Source of the DNA: Phocoena phocoena
Lineage: Eukaryota; Chordata; Mammalia; Artiodactyla; Phocoenidae
NCBI RefSeq assembly: GCF_963924675.1
Contig: NC_089232.1
Span: forward strand, 28,160,842 to 28,224,841
Direction: 5' to 3'
Length of the DNA stretch: 64,000 nucleotides
In this document: positions 1 to 13,600 of the stretch, one piece after another
Position numbering within the stretch: the stretch's first letter is position 1
How the letters are laid out: each line of letters opens with the position of its first letter
Notes under the pieces: generated by a model
The model's database searches: none
The model's input: only the letters and a program-made list of their open reading frames with translations
What the model was told of the DNA's origin: nothing
Program-made: the position numbers and the translations under genes

Positions 1-539
1 AAGGAAACAGACGCAGAGAGTGACTTACTTAAAGTTTTAACACAAGTCAGAAACTAAGTCACTCACTTAATGCTGCTGTCACCGCACTGAGCATTTAACA
101 GACAGCATTTAAGAAACATCTCTAAATGAGTATTTGCTAAACAGCAGATGAACAAATTAAATTCTCAGAGAGATCACAACTTGGAGGTGGTAGAGCCATG
201 GCTGGACTGCTGTCAACAGGGCCCTGGAGTGCTTCACCACCAAGGAACCCAGTACACACGGTATTTGCTTCCAGGCAGAAGGCCACAGGGTTCCTTTGGT
301 TCCTCTCACTGCACCGTGAGGAGTGATCAGACTCTTAGAAGCACTGAACAAACCCTGGAACCACCAGTTCCAGCACTGGTCTTTCCTTCTGACCTCAGAG
401 GAGGCAGGCAGTTGGTACTGGGTTTGGTTCCAGCACTATCACCTGGGCTGACCACACAGAGCTTGAGTAAGCACAACACACACTCAGAATCTAGCCCCGT
501 CCACCCAGTCCCTGGACCCGGAGGAGAGGAATAACCCAC

Positions 540-746
540 CTGGGCGTGCCGAGCCCGCAGCTTGTTGAGGATGTTTGTGGCATCAAAGCCAGCGTTGTCA
601 CACAGCTGGCGTGGGATAATTTCCAATGCCTTGGCATAGGCCCCAATCAATAGCTGCTGTTTTCCTGGAATGGTCCTTGAGTAATCTCGCAGGTACTTGG
701 AGAGCTCCATCTCAATGGCGCCGCCACCAGCCACCACTGAATCATT
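540..746 (-). CDS. CCT7: CCT7 exon 11
   Basis: Codes residues 402-470 (207 nt, phase 0), [10 protein letters not shown] to RARHAQ. The GGG nucleotide-binding loop is at 408-410. The next exon would start GGTWYG, and it is not in the window. Confidence 0.97.
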
Positions 747-3700
747 CTGCAGAGACCAGACCCACCTCTAAATGCAAGGGGTCCCCAGGTCTAAGCTCCA
801 GCCCTGGCCAAATTAGGCCGTTCAGTCAATAGGCCGTCTAGCCCAGAAAGAGGGCTGGTTCCACATTCCCTCCCTCAGCCCAAGCCCCAGGAAGCCCAGA
901 CATGGACCTTGTCTAGCACATCCCAACTTCAATCTGGCGAACCTTATGGTTTCTGACCATCTTCAAGGTCACCTGTAGCTTGAGGGCACTGGCACAATCC
1001 CTGGGATGGCTGACTCTATCAGCTCCACAGCTGCTCACAAGAACAAGTCTTAGCTTTTAAGGCAGCATGACTTATTTTGAGAGACTGAGGCTGTTTCTTT
1101 ATCATCTGTGAGACAAATCAGGGCCCACATGCCCCACATGGAAGGACACAAGTTATACAGGGAAGGAATCACCACACAAATCCAGGGTCTCAACAGCTCA
1201 AGAGGCAGAGTGAGCTGTGCAGGCTGGAAGCTCCCAGCCTAGTACCTTGATGGCCCTTCTGACAATCATGATGGCGTCGTGTAGGGACCGCTCTGTCTCC
1301 TCCATAAACTGCTCAGCGCCACCACGGAGAATGATAGTACAAGTCTTGGCCTTGGGGCAGCCTTTGAAGAAATTGTACCTACACCCAGGGTCAAATCATA
1401 CTTGTGAACTCCTTTCTGCTGCCAACCTGCTGTGTTCTAACCTTACCAAGTCCTCCCAACACTCAGCAGCTGCTCTTCTGTTCCCCACTAAGGTTCTCCA
1501 AGCCCACTCTGAAAGACATGTTCTTGGGAAGGTCTAGGGCTGTACCACAGGGGCATAAAAGATGTGGAACCAGACTTTAGACCCAACTTGATCTTCTTCC
1601 CTCCCAAAACACTCTATATATCCGAGCTCTTTATGCCCCATGAGATATAAGACCTCAGAAGAGAATAAATAGCATGTGCTATATATACACCACACCCCAA
1701 AGATGGCAGAAGGCCATCAGGCAGGTCTCGTGAGCTAAGCAAACAGGGAGCCCAGGCCTACTGCTCACCTCTCGCCTCCAATCTGGGTCTCTTCAAAGAC
1801 CTGGCAGCGGCCCAGAACATCTGATGATAGAGCGTTCACACTGGTCTGGATGGAGCCTCCGCAAGCCTGAGGAACACAAGACAACATCATCTAGCAGTGA
1901 AGGCTCACACGAGGCCAGAAGTGAGCTTCCTGCCACTTAGTCTTAAAGCCAATTCCCATGTTAGACTGCCATGGTGCCCTGGAGCTCTCCTCACTGGATG
2001 ACCCACTCTCACCCTTGACCTCCAGGCTCCCTCTGGAAGAGGAGAAAAAACAGAGCTAAGACACACGAAGGGCAAACAAGCCTGGTTAAAAGGAGATGGT
2101 GACCCTCTGTTTCACCCAATACCCCCTCCCCTAAACTAGGGTGCTTTGGGCCCAGCGACTGAAGTCAGGATCAGTGCTTTAGACCTGAAGCATCTTTGGT
2201 GAGATGCTCAAGAAGAAAGGGAGGAAACCTGGCCGGAAGCATCCAGCCTGGAGTTTAGCCAGCTAATCGTAGCCCTACTGCTAGGTTTCCTTACAAATCA
2301 GCTTCCCTGACTTGTTTGGTTAGATTAACTCTTGTATACCGAGCATATACACACTGGAACTGGAGTGTTTCATGGCAAAGAGTTAAGAACACAGGTCTAG
2401 ATTCACATACCAATCACTCCAGTACACCAGGGGTAAGTGAAAACCCCCCTGGGGCCACAAAGACCAAGAAGCAGCCTGTGAAAGTTTGGTTACCATCATT
2501 GTCCTCTTCAGGTCCTCCTCCGGCACTCGGCCAGCACAGAACATGTCCCTGTCAGCAAAGTACTGGGTGGCCACGTCCCCAATGGGGAGTTTGGACAAGA
2601 CGACTTTGGCTCCAGAGTGATGGATCCTCTCTAACTTGTCATAAAGAATGTTCCATTCAGCATCAACAATTGCCTGATAATCCTGAAGAGACCCAGAAAA
2701 GGATGAGGATGCTTTGGAGTGGAGGTTAGCCTATACGGTATGTTAAAATAGAACACACCCCTGCCAAATAAAATACACTGATTTATTTGGGAATTAACAG
2801 GGATAAACAGAATAGCCTCCTCTCAGTCCAAATATACAAGGACCCTATAAGGTAACTTAAGAGTCACCTAAAACTTTCAAACACAAAGGCAGAAAGTAAC
2901 CCCAGGACTGGGAGCTACTCCAGAGCTAGCACTTGCTACAGTGCGAGACCTACTTTAGCCCAGCTGAGTTCCAGCTCCTCTGAGGCACTGCACCCATGGA
3001 GTTACCAATGACAAGACCCTTTCCCCCAAAGGCCATTCTGTGTTGGGGATACATTTTCCAAGAATACTTGCTTACAGCTGGGTGACACTGCTACCTCCAG
3101 AGACAGCCTTGGTGATATCAATGTTGGGAGCACACCTGTCCCTGCAACACGGGACCCAGTATAGAAAGGGCAGAGTTCACATCTGCCCAAATAAGAGGAA
3201 TCAAAATACTGGGCTCACTATATAGCTGAGAGGCCCCTGCAAGCCCCTTCCCTGGGGCCAGAGGATAATATTTCAGCATGTTTGCCCTATCCAAACCTCC
3301 TCAGGTCCAGGTCACTGAGAGAGAGCATAGAGTGAGAAAAGAAGTGGACCCAGTATTTAGACATTAATACTTAGGGGGATAGGAGGAGAAAGGAGCCCAT
3401 AAGGTACCTGAGAAACAAAGCTAAGCCCAAGATGGCCACAAAGGTCCAAGGCTATGGCCCAGAATGTTGCCCATTTCCATGCCACTGCCAGCTGGTAGGG
3501 CCTACCTCAACTGTGTGGACTCTGATTTCCGCATTATCCTTCTCAGCTTTCAGCTCGAGCTCAACATTTAAAAGGGCAATCATTGGATTATGGTACTTTT
3601 TGGGTTGCATTTCAAACCCAGCGTAAGAGAAAGTCTTCTTGAATGCAACGCCAGCTACAAGCTGGGACTCCTGTTTAAAAAAACAAACAGTTCAATAGTT

Positions 3701-6700
3701 CAGTACTGGCATGAAATGAAATCAAGTTAGTGGTGTGCTGGACTAATAATGCATGTCCATTTCTGTGAACCTGAAAGAGTTAACCATGTTTTTATTTCAC
3801 TGTTGTAACAAAGTTTTTCCATCATCCTAAAAGCTAGGAAAAATACAGAGCATATTTTGGTTGTGCCTTCAGTATAAGGAAAACCAGTTTGCTTGCAGAG
3901 ACTAAGCATGGTAAAGGCCTGTTTGGGCTGTTCTCTAAGACTGACTTCCAAAGCAGGTGCCAAGGGATGCACTTTGATCCCAACTCCCCACCTCCCAGTC
4001 TTCTACACATACATACACATACATACACATACATACACATACCGGTACTGCACACGAGCACACACATACCTGTGTGCTGTAGCCTAGGTGCTTCCTCCTT
4101 CCAGGAGATGAAAACAAAAGGTCCTAAGGGTCAGAAATTTCCTGCAGTTCCCAGGCTGTCATTGTGGCTATTCCCATCTTGATCCCTCAGAATATGAACT
4201 ACTACCACTTGTTCCATAACAGAGCTTGCTGTGGGGTGGATTTAATAGCAGGGCATAATAGAAAGCATGTTGCACTCGGGAGTGGCTTCAGCAGTATCAG
4301 AAGACAGGTTCAAATCTCAGATCTCTTTCTTACTAAAAAACCTAGTCATTTCCCACTCCGTAAAGAAGGGTGTATTCAGTATGTGAAGTAAGTCAGAAAG
4401 AAAAAGACAAATACCATATGATATCACTTACATGTGGAATCTAAAATATGACACAAATGAACTCATCTAAGAAACAGAAACACTCACAGACATGGAAAAC
4501 AGACTTGTGGCTGCCAAGGGGGAGGATGGATTGGGAATTTGGGATTAGCAGATGCAAACTATTATATATAGAATGGATAAACAACAAGGTCCTACTATAT
4601 AGCACAGGAAACTATATCCAGTATCCTGTGGTAAACCATAACAGAAAAGAGTATGAAAAAGAATATATACATATATATGTATAACTGAATCACTTTATTG
4701 TACAGCAGAAATTAACACAACATTGTAAATCAACTATACGTCAAAAAAATAAATTTTTTTAAATAGTGTATTCAGTTCAACGACCTATATGTTCTCTGCT
4801 AGTGCTAATCTACAAGCCTAGTCTATAATACTGTAGCCTTTCGGTGAAACAGATTGCTACATCATTCAAATCCACAGCCTCCTAAAGGGGGTGATGCCTG
4901 AGCTGAATCAAGATGGATAAGCAGAAATTAGTCAAACAGAAAAAAGAAAGAGATGTTCCCAAAAGACAGAGGCAGTGTGGTGCAATCAGGGGATGAAAAG
5001 CTACCTGCAGTTGCTGGACTACAAAATAAAGAGGGCAGGGACCAGTTTAGGAGAATCTTAAAGGCTCTGCTAAGGCCTGACTCTTATCCTGTACACAATG
5101 TGGAACCCCACAATGCTTTACACACAGAGTGTAAACTGGGGAACTTCACGCTGCAACAAAAAATAGAATGGACTTAGGGGATGCAAGACTGGAGGAAGAG
5201 TGACCACTACCAGGACAATGGTCTAGTAAAAGAGACAGACTTAGGAAACAACAAATTGGTAGGTAAAATAAACCACAGTGATCAACAGGTTGGGGGGAAT
5301 TGGAAATATTTTTAAGGATGACCCTAGACTTCTGGGTTGAGTGACTGAATAATGGTGGTGATAGCAGCTATATCAAGGAATACAGAAAATATTACAGGTT
5401 TGGAGGATGAGATAATGAGTTCAGTAGCAGTGAGATCCAGGAGTGTGAAGCTCAAGAGAGAGGTAAAGGCTGAAGATATATATATCAGGAAGTTTTCAGT
5501 TAATCCTGAGAACAAGTAAATAATTACTACCACCATTTAGTGAATTGTGTGTCAAGTATTGTGTTAAGGGTTTTACATGCATTTAAGAGATGTGGGACAG
5601 TCTGAAGAACATGTGTGTGGCTTGGAGCCCCTGGCTTTCTCACCAGATAAGATTATTAGTTCTGATCCCTAGTTTAGTGAATGCCAATCTCATCTCAAGG
5701 GTTTACGGGAGTAGGAAGGCCCAGGAGGAAATGGAATATTGCTATCAAAGCAGTGTGTAAAGACAAAGTCGGCAAGCCATGATGCAAAGAATGGGCGGAA
5801 ACACGAGTGGTAGTGGGGGCTGAAGATGGGGAATGGCTCAGATGACCTCCAGATTCCTCACAGCTTTATTATATAAAGAGAACCTCATCCCACTGACATG
5901 TGCCATGACAGGAGGAAGAGGGAGGTGGACAGAATGAAATGCAATTTGGAGGGGGTAGAAGTCCCTCCAAAGACTTCAAAGAACAAAAAGTAAAGGGCCA
6001 GGATATAATATTTCAAGCAGGTCTTGTCCTGTCCAAATCACCTCAGGCTGAGGTCACCAAGGAAGAGTAAAGTAAGAAGGAGAGCAGGCCAAAGACTAGA
6101 AAAGGTCCAACATGGAGACACCAACATCAAAGAAGGTTTCCAGACAGATACTTCTGTGTTAAAAAAGAACAAAGTTATAGTTATGCTGTGCAATACAGTG
6201 GCCACTAGCCAACATGTCTCTATTTAAATTTAAATAAGTGAAAAAATATGTTGTTAAGTAGACAAAAGCAAGTTGCAGAACACTATGTATTACAAGTGAG
6301 CATTTGTTTAAGAAAACAATATTTACATTTGTACTTACAGATGCAGAGTACTTCTGGAAGAAGAGGGACACGGACAGGGACACGGACACACACACACACA
6401 CACACACACAGAGTTAACTGGTGGCTGTATCTGGGGCAGGAGTGGTGTAGGGGACATTTGTTTTTTCCTTTAGGAATTCTAAACAGTTTGAATTATGTAT
6501 TATCTATTCAAAATTAATGAATAAAAGAAGGGAGAGGTTGGCCATATCACTTGGAGAAGAATGGACTGAAATGTACTTCTCATATATTTATTGAGGGTTT
6601 TAGATAATTTATCAGAGCTAGCCCTATCCCCCTCCCACATTAACAATGAGATTCTTAAAATCAGCCAGTTCAATCTTCCACTCTACTGACAAGTAAATAT

Positions 6701-9700
6701 AGGTCTGCAGAGGTTACAAAATGCACCTACAGAAGCCTGTAGCAGCAGTATGGGGAACAGCTCCAGTCTGCCTTCCAGCCCAGCATGCATTCTCTCTGTT
6801 CCTGTACCGTGTGCTCTCCTACACCAAGCTGTCTGAAGGGTCAATGTGAAAGCAAGAGCCTCCTAGGGAGGCCACAGCAGGCTCACCTCTAGGGCTCCAC
6901 CCTGAACCTTCTTGATTCCAATCATTTTAAGTTGCAGCAAGTCATCGAGCATCATCACCGCATCCACCACCATCTTCGCGAAGAAGGCTTTCTGCTGGGA
7001 GATCAGCTTGGAGCTCAGAGCAGTCACGGCACATTTCTCTAGCAGCTTCCTCTGCTCCCTGGGACACAAGGGTGGGACCTGCATCAGGCCTTGAAAGCCC
7101 CTCTTACCTGACTCTACTGCAATATGGAGAGTTTCTGTTCTAGTCTCTAAACTCAGCCCTCAACAATTTCATCTTCTGTATCTTTAGGGCAGATTATCAG
7201 TGACAGCCGGTGACTGCAGTCAAAGACCTTATGAGTGATAGCTTTTAAACTACAACCTACAGCCTCTTTTGTAATGCATGGGCTGGGGCACAGCCAGAGG
7301 TCTAGCAAGAGCCAAACAGCCCCAGGTCATGCAAGGATTCCACTTGCTTCTGCATTCAATTTGGCCACGGGTAAGTCAACGTTCTGACAAAGTTCACTGC
7401 AAACTTACACTTTATCTTCCTTCTTCACAGTGACGGCAATCTCTTTGATCTTGTTAACCGCCTGCCAAGAACACAAGCTGGGTGAGTCTCTCATGCTCAA
7501 GACAAACTGGAGAAGTGTGTCCCAATCGCTCCTGCTAGTCCCTAATCTGTCTGCTCCCAAATCTCAAGCATTTCTACTCCAAAGCTGAAACAACATTTCT
7601 AAGTCTTGTAGCTGCCCAGAAAAATATAAATCTCTATCGTTTAGAAAATGCCCAAAGTTAGAAATGTAGAGTAGGTATAGTTCTGAAGAATCATCAGGGT
7701 ACATCAGGATTCAGCTCTGGATCTGCAGGTAACACACTAAAACAAATGAATGGAAACACACTACGACACTAAATTAGGCCAAATTTTCTGGCTTACAAAC
7801 AGCACCTGTGACAACTTTTAGCACTTTATATATTAATTAGGTATGTTATATACGATACACATATTTGTATGTTAAACATGGTATCTTTTCAAAGCCATCT
7901 TTTTCAAAAGATATCCGTTCATACTTCCTTCTCATTTATGATTTCGTTTTAATGCCACCACCCCAAAACAGAGATAGTAAAGAGACAAAGTAAGGCATAG
8001 AGGAACTGACTTACCCCAGGTTACAGAATGAAAGTCAAAGGTCAATAAAAGCAAGGTCTCAAGATGTGCCACGAAGTACTTGATAAAAACAAAAACAGCT
8101 CTCACCAAGAGCTTAGGATCATAGTCTATCAGGAAACCTGAGGCTTAAAGAGATTAAGTAATATACCTAGTCAAAAGCTACCGAATGGTAGAACTGAGAT
8201 TCCTAGGCAGCAGAATTCAGAAAATGTCCAAGGAACCTTGTTCCCAGTCCCTCCACACCCCAATAAAGATAGTATCCTAAGAGAAATAGAAAGGTGCACA
8301 AAGCGCCCAAGTTCACCAGCACTCCCATACCAACTGAGTGGCAGTGCGGAAAGCTCGGATGATGATCTGTGGGTGCAAACCTTCCTCCACATAGGGTTTC
8401 ACCTGCTTCAGAAACTCTGCAGCCAGCAGGGTCACTGAGGTGGTGCCATCACCGACCTGGAAGAGGATGATAGTAAATTCACGTTTTCTCATGTTCAGGG
8501 ATAAAGCTCCAAAACTCCACTTTTTAAGCAATCTACCCATTTAAACTGGGGACTGTTTAAATGGATATTAAGCCTTTTCTGGGAAGCACAGCTTTTTGCA
8601 ACAAGTAGAAGAAAGGTGTTGGTTGATAGGTATTCATCCCATCAAATGGTCCTGGGCCGCAAAATTAATTCCCCAGCCAGGCCATTCTCCAAAGAGAGCT
8701 GATTTGGACAAATTTCCCCAGAATATGAAATCATATATGTATATTAGCCAAGAACTTATTTATTACGGACAAGATACTATGATGAGTAAGACAGTTCCAG
8801 AGATGCTTATAATACAATGCTCACATGTCACAAATAACCATAGTAGCAAGAAGTATGAGATAAATATTCTTTAAGGATTACAAAATACTACAGGAGTTTA
8901 CAAAACAAACCTCTAAGGACCAGCTAAGGTCCTTTTTATTTTAAACACTATTTGGAATTAGCAGATCACTAGTCTTCTAATCTTTCTTACATAGCTATTT
9001 TCTATGATAGGATCTAAACCTTATTTTTAATGAAGGAGGAAAAGAATAAGAGCTTTCTCTCTCTCTCTCTCTTTTAAGAATAAGAGCTTTTAAAAAAACT
9101 AGCTAACCTCTGATTTAGAAGATACTTATTTTTTATTCACTTATGTCCATTGTATAATATAAGGGACTTCAGGGAGAAAAAATGGTTACTGCGGCGAAGG
9201 GTTTAAGCTGCCAAATTCCTGAACAAAATTCCTTTGTTGAAAATATTAACCAATCAAATCTATACTCTTCTCACTTTAATTTTATATAACCCATACTGTT
9301 TTACAGGCTACTGGGTCCTAACAGACCTTTTGATATAACTTCAGGACATATCTGTAATACTCTGAAATGCAAACTTGTCTCTCTCAACATTTATTATCAA
9401 GACTCCAGTGTCAGAAATGGTTTTTTAAAAGGCAGACGAGTTAATGTCACTGATTTGCACACATTAAGATGGTAAGTTCTAGGCTACGTATATTTTACCA
9501 CCATAAAAATATTTTCTTTTAAAAAGAAAGGTAAACTGGAAACAGTCTCCAGCCCCATCTTATAAGGCAACCAACAGATTAGAGGTTAAATTATTTACTG
9601 AGCAATTCAAATGAATGACAGCACACAGGCCTGATCTTAAGATCTCAGCCACACACAGTGGATCAGCAGGAATTTTTAAAGACTATTAATTCCACCTAAA

Positions 9701-10663
9701 TATTTTCGCAAGCAACTACTTGTGAAATTATAATTTTAGACATAAAATCAAAATTTTTAAAGAAAGGAGAGCAAAGGAGCAAGCAGGCATGTGTTTCACT
9801 GAAACACATAGGCTTGATTTTCCTACCTCAGCATCTTGGGATTTGGCAATGTCCACTAAAGTCTTTGCTGCAGGATGGACAACATCAAGGAGTTTTAGAA
9901 TTGTGGCCCCATCATTAGAAATTGTTGCTTTGCCTTAAAAGGAACAAACACAAAGTAAAAATGTAAAGACCTTTTCTTAAATTCTGTCTTCTAGTTGGAC
10001 TTGGAGCCCATATACACATTATTGGGATGGGACAGAGGGGCTCATGGTGGGAATGAACTGATCTTTTTAGAGTTAGCTCTGTGCAAAAAGGGCCACCTAA
10101 AATCACACATTCCAAAGACCATGAACTCCTGATTTTCCTTGAAGAGCAAAGAGCACACCTCTACTGGATGTAGAAAACATTTTAAAAAATAAGAATAATC
10201 ATTTAGATATTCTTAACAGTTGATACCCTAGTATTTCACTTGTAAATTAATATACTAAAACATAAGGGGGAATTTGTCTTGGCAACATGATCCAATGGGA
10301 GTGACCACAGGCAACTCTGGAAGATTCCATAGTGTTTCTAGGCTAAATCTCTCTACAAGGCAACAGGCTCCTGAACCAGGCTTCTCCCATATATTCCCAG
10401 GGGGCTCAGGATTCAGGACAATGTCTGAAAAGAAACTGCTTCACAGTGAGCAATCCTTCAGAGGTCTTAAAAGCAGTGAGATTTCTGGGCTTCCCTGGTG
10501 GCGCAGTGGTTGGGAGTCCGCCTGCCAATGCAGGGGACACGGGTTCGTGCCCCAGTCCGGGAAGATCCCACATGCCGCGGAGCAGCTGGGCCCATGGGCC
10601 ATGGCCGCTGAGCCTGTGCTCCGCAATGGGAGAGGCCACAGCAGTGAGAGGCCCGCGTACCGC

Positions 10664-10695
<32 letters not shown>

Positions 10696-13600
10696 GTGAG
10701 ATTTCTAATGCCAACCTCTGCTAGCCCCAAACGCTCTGGGGGAGCCTCCTCTTCTGCAACTGGCCTGAGGAACTCTGCAGACTTACCTCGGCCATCCACA
10801 ATGAGCTTGTCCATACCACGGGGGCCCAGGGTAGTTCTTACAGCCTCAGCAATCACCTGGCAGGCACTGATGTTACTTACAAGCTGGGGGATGCCTTGGG
10901 AGCTATCAGTCCCCTCTTTCAACAGGATAACTGGTGTGGGCTAGAGAAGAAAGAGCAATTGAATGGTTTTTTAAAAAAATAATCATTCATTACATAAGAC
11001 TTATGGAGGGAGAGGAAAAATGCTCTCATCTCCCCAATAACAGAAATATATCTGGAGGCCCTTTTAAACCACATTCCTCCACTGTCCATGCACTATATCA
11101 ATTCCTTAAACTGCCTCTACCTCCAGAGATAGCATACTTGCAGGTGTGCCAGAAAATGGTTTGAGAAGCACTGATTTAGTAAAAAGAACAAATCAAATAA
11201 TGTGTTCTCCAGTGCCCAACTGCATAAGCATAGCCCCTTCAACTTCTGACTTTATTCCCTGTTTTAAGGAATTAGGCCACGTCACAGGAGGAAGCAGGCC
11301 ACGCTCAGTGTTCACCCTCCAGCAAGCATTCATTTATCTGCACTAGAGCTTAATTGTCACAGGAGGAAGCAGGCCACGCTCAGTGTTCACCCTCCAGCAA
11401 GCATTCATTTATCTGCATTAGAGCTTAATTGTAGAGAAGTAGATGGGGCACTGATGCAAAACATGAGGTGTTAACAGCTTCAGATGTTGTCCTGGAGATG
11501 CCCAGGCAGACAGCTTTACCAATGATGTTTAGCTGGAGTGTAGGGAAATGGCTAGGCAGAGAAACAAATGGCACCTTTGTCCGCCTCACAAAATGACAAC
11601 AAATCTAATTTGTACAGCAATCTTTCCCTCTCTCATGCTGGGTCCATAAAGCCTCCTTGTGACTAATCTCCAACCAGATACCCTAAACAAGTTTTTCTCT
11701 ATTTTGCATTGGTCTCCAGAACAGTCACTGTTCTCGTAGAGGCTTTATCTATGGAACTGCTTTAAAAACTCTGGGAAGACAGGGATACCTGCTTATTTTA
11801 AAGCAGCTGCTTAGGTTCCTTTGCTCCAGTGACCATTAGCAGACAGTAACTCCTTAGCTTAGCACACAAGACTGCTTTCTCTCTGCATCCAAGCCTGTGC
11901 CTTCAGAGATGAGCTCATGAACCAGGCCCAGACTTCCCCGCATTTGTGACTGATTTCATGTGTATAAAACAAATTAAGGATAAATACTGTTGCAACATTT
12001 TTGTTATGTTAGTTATGCGTGTGCTATTACGCTATGCTTTGAAATTTATTTTTTCCTGTGGGTTACAATATAAAGTTTGAAAATCACTGCCCATGTCCAC
12101 CCCTAGGGGGTACTTCAGGTGTCTGAGCAGGGAAGGCATAGGAAAGCACAGGGCTGTTTCAGCCCAACAAAAAGGAGCCAGGAATTCACACACTACAAAG
12201 TCGAGCAACCCATGAGGCTGACTCCACATTAACTGAGCAGTTTCTTTAAAAATTCGACTCCTTTGGCCAGTGTAGCTGGAGGGTAGTGAGTAAGTGGAAG
12301 ACTGGAATGAGGCTGAAGAAGCAGGTAGGAACCAGGTCACTACTCACTTACAGACTATCGTAAGGAGTTTAGATTTTAGTCCTACAAAGAAGGGAAGCCC
12401 TGGAAAGGCTTTTAGCAGAGGAATGGCATAGTCTAATTTACACTGGGAAAAAACCAAAAAACAACTATAGAAAATGGGTAAGAAGAGGCAAGATATAATG
12501 TGCAAATGCATAAAAACAGGCTGGAAAAATGTACAACAAACTCTAATGAGTAAGAGTGGTAAGTAAAGAAAGTTTTGACACTTGGATATTTTGTTTTGTT
12601 TCAACTTTTTCTAACAAAGATATCACACATTATTATTATTTTTTTTTTTTAAAGAATACTGGAAGGAAAATTCCTTCCTTTTCATGGTAGAATCCCAGGT
12701 TTGGTGGCAAGAAATGGCTTCTCTATACTCTCAGCTTTCCTTCGGGTTCCTCACAAGGAAAGCTGTGTCCCCCAAAAAGCCCCACCTTCTCCCAGTCCTG
12801 CTAAATCATTCCTCAGGGCAACCTCAAGTCACCTCTGGTCCAACCCTGCCCCGGATGAAGTCCTACGTTTTAAATCAAAAACCAACTTGAGTCTTAATCC
12901 CTTCCTATTTCCTTTGACAACAGATTCTTTCACCTCTCCAAGGCTAACTTATCCAATGTTTTTATAAACTTTTTCTCCCTCTACCTCCAAATTGTACCCC
13001 CACCAACAAGAGCCACACTGCCCCGTTCTACCAAAACCACTTTACCACCAGGCCGGCAACTCCTCAGAGTCTCCATTCTTCCAAATTTTCTCAACAGCCG
13101 TTAACATGAGCATTGGGAACAGGGGATCCCAACACTCTCTGCTCCTTCTTGAGCACAATGTTTATATTGCCATCCATCTTAAAGTACAAGCTTCCCAAAG
13201 GTAAGGAGTACACTAATCTCAACGTGTAGAATGCCTAGATTTGGTCACATACGAAACAATATACAGAAGCTTTTGGTGCTGAAAATCCAACTGTTACATA
13301 TCAACTGACCCTTGAAGAGCATGGGTTTGAACTGTGTGGATCCATTTATACCTGGATGTTTTTTCAATAGTAAATACTACAGTATTACACTATCTGAGGT
13401 TGGTTGAATCCTCGGATACAGAGGAACCCCGGATATGGAGGGCTGACTAAATCATATGCAAATTTTCAACTGAGTGGAGTCAGGCCTCCTAACCCCCGAA
13501 TTCTTCAAGGGTCAACTACACTTGAAAATGCTTTATACAAGCCGTGAAATAAGGTGGCAGTCAGTTATTTTTGGAAAAGCATCGGCATCATGGTGATACT

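Larger units (their letters stand above)
3671..6886 (-). other. CCT7: CCT7 intron 6 contents
   Basis: A 3.2 kb intron holding a (ACATACACAT)n microsatellite at about 4,005-4,042, an L1 3' end at 4,381-4,765, a (AC)n repeat at 6,386-6,410 and older sequence. A piece at about 6,190-6,240 resembles an old repeat I cannot name. Confidence 0.7.

Noticed and set aside
10487..10600. tRNA-like A and B boxes
   Set aside because: They belong to tRNA-derived SINE heads; no cloverleaf of a functional tRNA gene was found.
11281..11430. Possible CRISPR-like or satellite array
   Set aside because: Only two copies without spacers; a simple tandem duplication in a mammalian intron.
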